In this document: in pieces, positions 34,601 through 46,600 of the stretch | How positions within the stretch are numbered: the stretch's first letter is position 1 | How the letters are laid out: each line of letters begins with the position of its first letter | Notes under the pieces: model-generated | The model's input: only the letters and a program-made list of their open reading frames with translations | What the model was told of the DNA's origin: nothing | The model's database searches: none | Program-made: the position numbers and the translations under genes | Assembly: GCA_035772405.1 (NCBI GenBank) | Contig: JAYKKM010000375.1 | Coordinates: forward strand, 3,182,001-3,246,000 | Length of the DNA: 64,000 nucleotides | Source: Chrysogorgia sp. JL179-B06 | Taxonomy: Eukaryota > Cnidaria > Anthozoa > Scleralcyonacea > Chrysogorgiidae | Reading direction: 5' to 3'

Positions 34601-37600
34601 AATTTATGCAAACTTTTTGTGTGGAAATATTATTTGTCATATGTTCTATCAAATGGTTGTAAGGGTTAATTGTTATATTGTATGGTATTAAAAATGTATT
34701 CAGAGGGATCTTGCTACCTTAAAACTAGGAGTTCTTATCAGAAGTGAAATGCTGCCTCTGGGCTGACACAAGAGCAGTGGGTACATGTTGGATCAGGCAT
34801 GCGAGCAGAATGATGTTAGAAATTTTCTATAGCATAGAGGATCAAATAAATAGAATGTAGAATCTAAACCACGTATCAAGCTAAGGCGATCATATAGCCT
34901 TGTAATATTAAAATAACATACGGTAATCATATGGCGCGTTTATAATGTCAAAATTCAATGTGACCATTTGAACGCCATACATCTAATTCGAACAACATTT
35001 ACTCGAAACGAGCAAGCCTCGCGAAGTTATAAATGTTCCATTGAAGCGACACTTTTGCCAAATCGAACTTCACGTTTGTAATATTTCTGAATTTAACGAC
35101 TTGTCTGGCGGTCATATTTCAAATCGAACAAACGAACGGGAATACCCTTCTAATATTAAAATAGCATACGGAAATCATGTGGGATGTATCACCGTTGTCA
35201 AAAACATTGAGGTTGTAGTGTCTCGTTGAATTAAGACACTGTCGTTTGTTGCAGTGTTCCACTTATTTGGCGGTCGAGCGGTCATATTTCAAATCGAACG
35301 AACGTACGGGAATACCCTTCTAATAATATCCGAAACTTAAACCTACGTCACAAAACGTCATAAAAGTGGACAGACATCCAGCTAGAAGGACATCCACTGT
35401 GCCGAGTCTGTTCGCTTTACATAGTTCCGCGAAGAGGTCTGGACACGAAACACAGGGACCCAAGTCAAGATTAGTGTGCTGCCTCCCTGAGGGTCGGCAG
35501 CAATAACGGAGAACATCAATTTACAGCTCGAGATATTTCACTTGGTTCTCAAGATATTTTGACTTATGTGAGATAATCTGTCACGTCACACGGTTTGCAC
35601 AACATTTTAATATAATAATAATAATAATAATAAAAGACGTGCATTATACAATAGTCTCAATGCTCTTACAACAATATATTCTTAATGTTACTTATAAAAC
35701 TAATTACAGTTTCATTATAAGATAAAGCCTACTACATATATTACCATTATGAACAAAAAACTATTAATTTTAAAAAAGAAAAGTCTTAACTGCTGACTTA
35801 AAACTACTTAACATATCAAAGCTTCTAATTTCCTGTGGTAATGAATTCCATAGTTTTGGTACTGCAACCGAGAATGCTCTGTCTCCATGAGTCACCGTTT
35901 TGGATTTTGGCTCAAGTAGCAGATTTCGGTCAGATGATCTCAAAGCACGAGTAGGCTAATATTTAGTTAGCAAATCAGTAATATAAATAGGTGCCTGGCC
36001 ATGCAAAGCCTTGAAAGTAATTATTGGTATCTTAAAAAAACAATCCTTGATCTCACCGGTACGGTCAAAAAATGAATGACGGTAAAAACGCACAACAATT
36101 AAAAATTAAGTACTTCTAAATGTTATTGACGTACTCAATGAAGTCAGTTTGCCGAAAAACCAACAGAATCGCCATTAATATTCTACTCCCGATTGGCTAA
36201 GTAACAATATTCAAGTGTTTATCTTGTTCAAGTTTAACTACAATGTTTCTACGCATGTAACAAGAATCAAAGCGCTTTATTAAACATAAATCGTAGAAAA
36301 CAACGAAAAATAACCATTTTTTAAACGTCCGTGATCAAGGAAAAGCGTGACTTTTACTCACCTCTAGTTTCCCACAATACAAAGCGCGGGTGCATTTTTT
36401 GAGATTTGCGATCCGTGTACAGTCAACTCTCACGGACACCCGCTATTAAGGACACCCCGCTATTAAGGACAGTTGGTAAATCCCCGGCCGAAACTACTAT
36501 GAAATGTATTGAAATAACTCTCGCTATTACGGACTCTCGCTATTACGGAATTGCGGACACTTCATGTGGTCCCCAACAAACATTTTTATTGTTCTACTCT
36601 CGTTAGAACGGACATATCGAGAACCTCCCTGTGGTGGCCACTGGAAACGACTTGTCAATAACGGCAAGGTTCGGCTAATCTCGATAACATAAACTCTACC
36701 TACGCGAAATCGCTAAGGAACATCTAATATCTGTAACACCCAATCTCAACTCGACCTCAAGACTTCGGGAACACGCGTTTTTTTTTTCAAAACGAGTCGC
36801 CATGACTGTCACCGAAGCCTGCCTGCTACATGTCAACGTCGAATGGCTTACCAGAGTCAAGCGCGACCTTATCCAGCATCTGGCAGATGTGCATAACGCG
36901 AACGTTCGCAAACGGAAGTCGAGGAGAAACTCTCCATCGAAGGATTCAATATCATTGACTATATACCTGATAAATACCACGGGATCGCGTCATATGTGCG
37001 CGACGGAATTAGTGCGAAACTTTCCTCCAAATCACCTGAAAAGAGCTCGACTGAGTGGAATGTAATTGAGGTGGGCGATAACCAAATCATGAACATCTAC
37101 AAGCCCCCTCCCACCACTATCAACAACAGCAGCCTGCCAAACATTAAAGCTCCATCACTCGTCTGCGGCGATTTCAACAGTAGAAGTACTAGCTGGGGTT
37201 ACCGAGACACAAACGAGAACGGATCCATCCTCTCATCCTGGGCCGAGATTCAAGACCTGCACCTCCTGTACGACACGAAAGATCCGCCCACGTTTTATTC
37301 CGGGCGACACAAGTCCTGGAGCAACCCGGACCTGTGCTTCGTGTCATCAGAGCTCGCTGGGAGGAAACTATCAGCAGCATTGACTTTACACACTCAAGTC
37401 GGAAAGCCTGGTCAACCATCAACCGCCTCACCGGTCGTAGTAACACTCCGAAACCCTGCCCGGTGTCCGCCAATTCCATTGCCTCCGTGCTCGTAGACAA
37501 CGGGAAATGGAAGGATGTGAGCACGCTCGGCTTCTCGGGTAAATCATTCGCTGCTATCGAGAACACCCTCGAATCCGACCTCCAGATCGTGAGCCAGTAT

Positions 37601-40600
37601 TTCCACCGGTGGCATATGAAACTCAGTGAATCCAAGACTGTCTGTTCCATATTCTACCTCGCTAATAGACTAGCCAAGCACGAACTCACGATCATGCATA
37701 ATGGAGGAAGCTCAGATTCGACCCCAATCCCATGTATCTTGGAGTCACATTTGACCGTAGCTTTACGGAGAAAGCCGCGGAGAAGACCAGTAAGCGCGTC
37801 AACCTAATAAGGAAGCTGACTGGCACTGGCTGGGGTGCTAACTTCGCGACTCTGCGCACCTCAGTGGTGGCCCTGGTGTACTCGACCGCAGAATACGCCG
37901 CACCCGTATAGGCCCACAGCCATCACACGAAGCTGGTAGATGTTATCATCAACGACGCACTCCGCCTCATTTCCGGAACAATTGCCCCTACACCTACGCA
38001 CTTGTTACCGATAGTGGCAGGCATTCCTCGATCCGACGGGAGCACTTGGTGCTGAAATTGGCCAACAAATCAAACCAAGCAGGCTCCCTAGTGCCCTCCG
38101 TCCCCGACGATGCGCCCCCGCAACGAATTCTCCGTGTACACTTTTCCGTCTTCGCGAAAGAAATTCATACCCCCTCCCCTCTGACATCATCATGGGTAGA
38201 GCAGAGATGGAAGGAAGCCTGGCAAGGTGCCGACACCTTCCTGCACAACTTCATCCCCGAACCAACTAGCAAGCCGCCTGGTTGCCATCTGCCGCGCCAA
38301 GCCTGGTCAGGCTGAATCGTCTCCGGACTGGGTGAAGACTCGTTCCTTCCTTCACAAGATCCGAGCCGTGGACAACGATTCCTGTCCCTGCGGCTCCCCC
38401 CAGACCGTGGAGCACCTCATTTCTGCCTGCCCAATCTACAAACCGCCTTGTGGCCGAATGGGTCTGGCTGAATTGGATGAACAAACCATACAATGGTTGT
38501 TAGAAACGGATGTTCCTGTGTGATCAGCTGGAACAGTTTAAACGAACGACGACGAACGGACACCTAGACCTATTTTTCTCTCGACACATGAAAGCGAATG
38601 ACTTTTTATTTTATCGAGTGACATATTTACATCTTGCTATTTGTCAGCGGAAGTACTTTGAAGATTCCGTTCGTCATCATTTCTGTAGACAAAAATGACA
38701 AAGAGAAAAATATAAAGTAAGCGATAATGTCGTGAGCGAAAGTTCATATCAAAGCACTCTAGGTATACTAGAGAGGTACTTCGTGGCACAGAATAAAACT
38801 TCGTGTAAGTTGACTGAGTTTTGTTACTGTACCTTTACAGTGAAGGAAAGAAAAGACATTTGTTACCGTTGTATTTTTGGTTTTGGAATAAAAAAATTTT
38901 TAATATTAATTTTTTACTTGTATTTTGACTTGTACTGTGTGCTTATGTATCACAGTAAACGTCAACTAGAAATTGAAATAAACTGGACATTTTAAAACAA
39001 AAAAGCAGTAAAACATTGTAGTGATATTTTACAACCTGAAATCGGGATATTTTCATCGCATCCCCGCTATTGCGGACTCTCGCTATTACGGACACCAAAT
39101 GACGGTCCCCAGGGTGTCCGCTATAACGAGAGTTGACTGAATTATGATGTATATGTTTAGATTATATGAAAGAGGGACATTTTAAAGTGCACCTAACCCC
39201 AAAAGTGATAATGCTATGTTTGAAAGGGCACTTAAAATGATGAAGAATGGCACAACATAACTTGAACCGTGTTCTTTAGTTTGGTGGTATGTATCCACGT
39301 GCAAAGTTTCAAGTAATTTCGTTGGATAACTTTGAAGATATACACAAATTTTAGAATTGCAACAACGTTGTTTGCCTGCGACGACGTCATCCTGTGCCTC
39401 ATTAACATATCACATATAACTGAATAGATCAAGAACGAAAATAGATATCGAAGAACAGTTAGCGACCATAGTTACAGATTAGCTTCCAGACCTCCTAGTC
39501 TCTAAACAAAATAATTTGTTTTCTCTCAAATGCAGAACATGTTGAGATTGGCAGTTCTCAATAACTTTTGCAGTAACTTTTCCAATGCAATACCCAAGTT
39601 TGAAATCGAAAACGCTGCTTGCGACGACAGAAAATGAAGATTTCTGTATGGGAACGGAGAGGTCTGGAAGCTAATCTGTTACTATGGTGACAACATAACT
39701 TGAACCATGTCCTTTAGTTTGGTGGTATGCATACACGTGCAAAGTTTCAAGTAATTTCGTTGGATAACTTTGAAGATATACAGAAATTTTAGAATTGCAA
39801 CGTTGTTTGCCTGTGACTCATCACATATAATTGAATACCTCAAGAACGAAAATTGATATCGAAGAACTGTCAACGCCATTCTTCATCATTTGAAGTGCCC
39901 TTTCAAACATAGCATTAAGATTTCTATTATACTAATACTGACATATTTTTGTCTGTAGATATTTTCAAACATCAATTGAATATGGTTCTAGTGGAGAAAA
40001 GTAAGTAACGTGGGATGATTAACTCAATATGGTCGAGAAAAAAGTAAAGCCAAACATGGCACTTTTTCCTTTCTACAATTTTGTGTACTTTCTACAATTT
40101 CTAGATTCGAGAAATCTGGCAATCAGCAAGTTGCGACAGCATTGATCCAGTGGGTGTTTAAAGAAAGAGGAGTACTTCGTGTAGGCGAGGTGAAGCACCA
40201 TCTGGTCGGACAGTCCTTCCCCCCGGCTGCATACACCATTGGAGATGATGTTGTAAGTTGTTGTCTTCAAAAATTATTTTTGGATACTAACCAGGGCAGT
40301 GTCTATAAGAAAGTGCGAGGTTCTGATCTCAAAACCTCACAACGGGGATTGTACATGGTGACGGTTACTGGACGCATTGTATTGTTTTGGTACAATGAAG
40401 TAATCATCCAATGGCAACGTTTGGGTTCAATCGTTCAACAGTGCTGTTTAAATATTAATAAAGCTAAAACACCAGCTGTTGTGGTCTAGTGGTTACCACA
40501 CATGTCTATATGAGTTGGGAGACACAGGTTCAAATCATGGTCCTTTGCAATAATATCAGCAAATGGTGAGACTTTCGGGTCTTCTCGGAAAACGACCTTA

Positions 40601-43600
40601 AATCCAGGCCTGTTGGGGTATCTTGTTGAACTAAAAGAGTGATAAATATAATAAACAAACAAAGGATTTGTGCACGGTGAGTTACCGTCCAACATAAATC
40701 GCAACTCATTTGTTAATATCCGCGTACATTGGAAGGTTAGGTGCAAGCTGTAGACCGAGGTGACCTGAGTAGTGGTACTTGGATTCAGGAAAGTCAACCA
40801 CTCGGGTAGCTTGCACCTATCACACCAATTGCTAGGTGGAAAAGAAAACTTACCCTTAGAGAGAATCGGTATTGCGAATACCGGTATATCGCCATCAACA
40901 TACCGGTATATCGGTATTTTTACCATATTTTTTTCACTCGAACTGAACCTCGAGAAAAATCAAGTTCAATACTATCATGTAACGTAAACGGAAAAATGAA
41001 AAGTTTTGTCAAACTAAAACAAACCCTTTAATAGTCCCTTAAGCTTGTCTTATTCATAACGCTACTGTTTGGCTAGTAAAAAAGAACACGACACACTTGA
41101 CCAGTGATGCCTCCAAACTCTTTGGCAATCGTTGCCGAACAAAAGTTCGATGGTTTCAACTATCGGCAAAAATGGCGGGAAACTTTGCTTTGCCGTCGGA
41201 AAGCACGATAGTAATTTCCTCCTCGCGAAGGCATCCCATTTTATCACCATTTTATCGCCATTGCTTCATCGTCGCAAGAGAAATATTGCCCGTGTATCCG
41301 AAGCTTAACTCTCGATTATCGCTCATATAATATTACAAAGACGTTTGGGTATGAGGCAGCTGAAGGTACAGTGTACGTTCAAGTAACAAGATTGATCCAT
41401 CTGTGCATGTTAACTCAAGTAGGCTGATGCGGTATATCAATATTTCGGTAAATACCGGTATTTTTGAAATACCGAATATTCGATATTCTAATTCTCAGAT
41501 ACCGGAAATATCGAAACTTTCGATATTATCGGTTGTGTGTTACACCATTTTCGTATATTCGTAGAAAAAACCTATTGAAATGAGTACCTAGCTGAACCTA
41601 TTAAAATGTATCAACTTTCAATTTTTTATCACATGCTGATGTAATACAAGACGCGCGACAACAGATTTAATGTTAACAGTCGCTAATTAGCGCTATTCAA
41701 AAGGATGAGACTTTTTGCGGAAGCTTTTCTATAAAAACAAGTGAGATCTGTGAGAGAACGACAAATCGCAAGACAAGGATGTCTTCTCAACTGTCAAAAT
41801 ACTTTGAAATGGATTTGAATATTAAAAGCAAAGTGTCACTGTGTCAGAATTTACACAGCTCATTGCAGTTGCCAGTCGACAGTGCCATGTGAAGTCATTT
41901 AGTCAACACGTTTTCTTGAGTTCATTATTTTATTATCTCTGTTCTGTTCAGTGTTCATCATGCCTAATGCGCGAAGTGCCGTTTGGAGTTATTTCAAGAA
42001 AGGCAACACTGAAAGCGATGATCACGATTCCATATGTCAACTGTGCAAGAAGGCCATTAAGAACAAGGAGGCATCTTAAATTTATCACGCTTAGACTTTA
42101 TCAGTCCATGGCCAGCATTGTGTGAACGCGCGCGACTGCTATTTATAACATTTTGTGCTGTTCGACAACTTAATTACGTCACATACTAAAAAACGTTTGA
42201 TTTTCGCGAAATCTTTATGTGTAAAAAATACCGGTATATTCGATATTACCGGTATTTTTTTTCGGTATCGGTATTCGGTTTTTTTCAATACCGCATCAGC
42301 CTAGTTAACTGTGGTTTCTAAACGTGAATTTGTCAATTATTTTCACATGGAAGGTTTTGACTGGAAATAGCGTTTCAATCCTGTGTGGCCAGCAAAATAC
42401 CGAAATCATGTCGGTATAGCATAAAGTTTCACAAAGAATTTCTTCTTTTCCGCGCAGGTTTATAGCATTGAAATTTCTGAACTTGTTGCTGGAAAGTGGA
42501 TCCCGTTCCAAGGAGATGATCTCCAACTGGAGTTTGTCCGCATTGACCCGTTCGTTCGCGACACTTTGCAGAGGAAAAGTAAGTTTAGTCTTATTGAATC
42601 ATGGTTGTTTAATTCTTTCCTGACCGGCCCAGTCAAAATGGGTCGTAGAAAACCCGCAAAGTCGTCAATCGAAAAACACGGCACACGCCAACGCAAGATT
42701 AAAAATTGAAATTCGACAAGCGCCAGCAACATGAGATGCACGCACACGCACACGCGAAGTTTGATTTGATTTCATAAACAACTCTGCGATTGGTGGCATT
42801 TTGAGTTTTCAAGATGCTACGCGGGCGTGCAAGATGGACTTTTCTAGAAAAATGTAAATTTTTCAACCTGATTTATTATAATTAATGCTAATTTATATTA
42901 ACATAATGTGTCTTGTTCGGAAAATTCAAAAGCATTGGTAACAGCCGGTTTATTGGGCTTTCAGAAAAGGTATAGGTTTTGCAACAGTTATGAATATTTC
43001 CCGAGATATCAATTTTGGATGTTTTTCAGCCGGACAGGAAAGAGTTAAAGTGCCCCTAACCTCTAAATTTTTTATTGTCTTATTTGGAAGAACTTTTAAA
43101 ATGATAAAGTAACTTCTTTTGAAGATTTTCACTTCTTCGCTTTCTTTTTGAGATATATCAGTTTGTTTGATATGCAAATATCTGGCATTCGTCACACATG
43201 CATAATGAGTAATCAGAGAATGTTATATATCTTTGCGTTCATGAAATAAAAACACTAAAGTGTGAATAGCACGTGTGTGCGTTTCTCCCACAACACCAAA
43301 CTTCTTGATTTTAACGGATTTCGTTCGAGAATAAAATATATATATTTTTATATGTTATTTACCGGTTTGGAGGTCCGTTGGAGAAATATTTCCTGAGGTC
43401 TCAAAAACGGCCCGAGGCCGCAGAAAAGTCTGCTTTTTCTTCGTCAAAGGAAGTTGAGAGTTAAGTCTCTATCGGATAAAAAATCACTTATATATATATA
43501 TATATGTCTTTCAATATGTTCAATCTCATTTGAGTTCATTTTCAAATGTTTTTAGAATATTTTACGGCTTACAAAGGCATTTAAAACTGAAATTATGTCG

Positions 43601-46600
43601 AGCGAACGGTCCGTATGGGCTCATACGGTTTACGGACCGCTCGTTAGCCAATCAGAAAGCAGGATTTGGTAGGACGGACCAAAGAAAAATAAACACATTT
43701 CTCCAATAAGTCATTATGCATGTGTGACGTAAATTCCAGACATTTGCATATTAAACAAACTGATATATCTCAAAAAGAAAGCAAAGAAACGAAAATCTTC
43801 AAAAGAAGTTACTTTATCATTTTAAAAGTTCTTCCAAACAAGACAATAAAACATTTTGAGGTTAGGGGCACTTTAAGTTCATTTGTATTTAGTTCGACTC
43901 ATGAAAAGTTTAACGTTTGACCTCGGCCTTAGACGCTCTAACCATTGAGCTACTTTCTGTCTGTTGCTCAAAAACATTTTTCTGAGTTTGTGTTGAATCT
44001 TGAGTAGTAAACAATTTACTATATTGAAATAACCAAGCTGCAAGTCACATTTAGACAAAATTCGCTCAATTCCCAACTTTCTTTGTATTTCACTGCTGAA
44101 TATCACTGGAAAAACGAAGCCTCTTCCATACTAGACTAATTGCAATTTACATACTAATTGTAGTTTGACATATACTATGTAAATTGCATGCCTTCTTTGT
44201 AAACAAGGTTTCTCCTAATACTTGTTAAACTGTTTGTCAATGGTTTGTATCTAGTTTGTAAATTACTGGGATTTGTTTGTAAAGAGTTTGTAATTACTGG
44301 GAAGTTGTTTGTGAAATACGTGCAACTTATTTGTAAATAGTTTGTAAACTACTGCCAATTTGTTTGTAAATATTTTGTAAATTACTGGCAACTTATTTGT
44401 AAATAGTTTGTAAAATACGTGCAACTTAATATTTGTTAATAGTTTGTAAAATATGGCAACTCGTTTGTAAATAGTTTGTCAATTACTGGCAACTTATTTG
44501 TAAATAGTTTGTAAAAATTTGCTGAAATATTGTCGTTGATTTGTAAAATCGGGTTTAATTTTCGATTATGTCAGGAATTCAAATACGTTTGTAATCTGCG
44601 GGCAGGTTTTTCAAGGACGTTAAACTTGAAATAAGTTGCACGTATTTCACAAACAACTTCCCAGTAATTTACAAACTCTTTACAAACAAATCCCAGTAAT
44701 TTACAAACTAGATACAAACTATTGACAAACAGTTTATTAACAAGTATTAGGATATACCTTGTGAATTTACAAACAGTTTACAAAATTTTTACAAAGAATG
44801 CATGCAATTAGAAGGCAGGCTTCGTTTTTCCAGTGATAATCAGTGTGCAATGTTTTTGCGTGTCCCTGCTTTGACGTCATTTCTTGTGCATGAAGATGAA
44901 ATTTTCACACGATAAGATATTTTACAATTTTTCTCAAGAGACTCCAAAGATCACAAATACGTAAATCCCCAAATATTAAAGTATTTTCATTTGAAGGAGT
45001 TTGTATTCCGAAGTAACTTTTACTATACGCAGTTTCTTATTCGGACGAGTTTTCCATTCACGCGGATTTTCTATTCGTATGGGTTTTGCGTTCGGACGGA
45101 TTTCTTATGCGATTATACCGTGTTGCCTTGCAAACCGTAAAACGAGTGGCGAAAACGCGCGATGTACGAGTCTACGAGAACTTTGCGTGGGATAGAATAC
45201 CTTCAATGTACACAAGAGTGAACTGCAAATTATGGAAAGCACAAATATGCGCAGTGAGATATTGCAGTCACCCAAGCAATTGCAGATAGAGTTTGACAAC
45301 CTTGCACATTTCTAGAATGTTAGGGAGCATTCATTATTTATGGCTGGGGTTGGTACCGAAGAAAAATGGGTTGGATAAGCCAAATATTTCGCAGTGAAAG
45401 GTTGTGCCAAAAAAATGTTTTCATGATAGGTTTTTTTATTTTTTTATTTTTTTCATTATATAAATTTTAACACAAATAAAATAAACAGAATAAAACAAAC
45501 CAGTGTTTAATATCTACAGTATAGTTACAACTGGTGACTTCAATATTTGCTTTAATGGTAACATATATTGTTGAAGCATTGTACTGTATGATACTGTATT
45601 AATACTGTATATACATGTTAAAAATTTTTAAACATTTAAGTTATTTACAGTATATATATGCAGGTACTGGTACCGGGACCAGTTGCGAAAAATGCAACTT
45701 CAAGGCCTTCCGGCTGGAATTGAACCCGCGACCCTGCGATGCTAGTGCAGTGCTCTGACCACTGAGCTACGGAAGCCGTTGCCGAGAGCCTAGTCACGAG
45801 TTCTGTATATATGGTGGTGGTAATACCGGGATAAGATTCTGGGTATATTATAGGTAATATTTGGCATTTCACTCGATCAAACTATACATGTTGCATCACA
45901 TTTCACTCGATCAAACTTCACTCGATCAAACTACATGTTGCACTGCATTTCACTCGATCAAACTACATGAGCTTCCGTAGCTCAGTGGTCAGAGCACTGC
46001 ACTAGCATCGCAGGGTCGCGGGTTCAATTCCAGCCGGAAGGCCTTGAAGTTGCATTTTTCGCAACTGGTCCCGGTTTGGTCTTAAAATTTATGTATTCCA
46101 ACACTCTAAATTTTCCTTCACCGTAAATCCTTTCAATATATGTGATATAGTACATGTATGTAGTATATAACATGTATGTGCGTGCATCAAAACAATCCAT
46201 CATGGTTGAGTAGAAGAAAAATTTAGCGTCTGAATGGTTGAGTAAACCTTTTTTCTTGTCTTTCTTCGGTACCAACCCCTGCGAAAAATAATAAACGCTC
46301 CTTTACAACAACCAACCATCGATACTGCAACTGGTGAGAGCGGTGGACGGAAGATTAGAATAATTTTACGGACTACATGATTGATTGTTGTAACAACAGT
46401 ATGCAAGAGCATCTTTTCTTATCCCTTTCTTGTTTTGCAGATGGTAAATTTGTTATCCAATTCAAATTACCAGACGTGTATGGTGTGTTCACATTCAAAG
46501 TAGACTACTTGCGTGTTGGGTACTCTTTCCTACACAGTCGTAGCCAGGTAGGAGGTTCACTCACCTTTTTGTTCTTACGTCATTTTAACTTTTCCAATTA

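Larger units (their letters stand above)
33822..36418. other. DDOST intron 6, left part
   Basis: The stretch contains the MITE at 34055, a dispersed repeat at 34820-35340 (related to 11260-11680), another at 35325-35515 (related to 27480-27720) and an inverted LINE fragment at 35605-36062. No gene is visible. Confidence 0.6.
45319..46305. mobile_element. Foldback element carrying two inverted tRNA-SINE units
   Basis: The outer arms (TAGGGAGC...GGGGTTGGTACCGAAGAAA and the inverse) are about 47 bases. Inside, inverted SINE-like units flank a short run of (TTTCACTCGATCAAACT)n direct repeats at 45869-45964. Confidence 0.7.

Noticed and set aside
36996..37807. Two separate host genes
   Set aside because: Both frames are pieces of one frameshifted non-LTR retrotransposon, shown by the endonuclease motifs GDFNSR and SNPDLCF and the downstream RT-type motifs.
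45706..46041. Two functional tRNA-Ala genes
   Set aside because: The first acceptor pair and a T-stem pair are mismatched, and both copies continue into the same non-tRNA tail within a transposon-like palindrome; a SINE is more likely.
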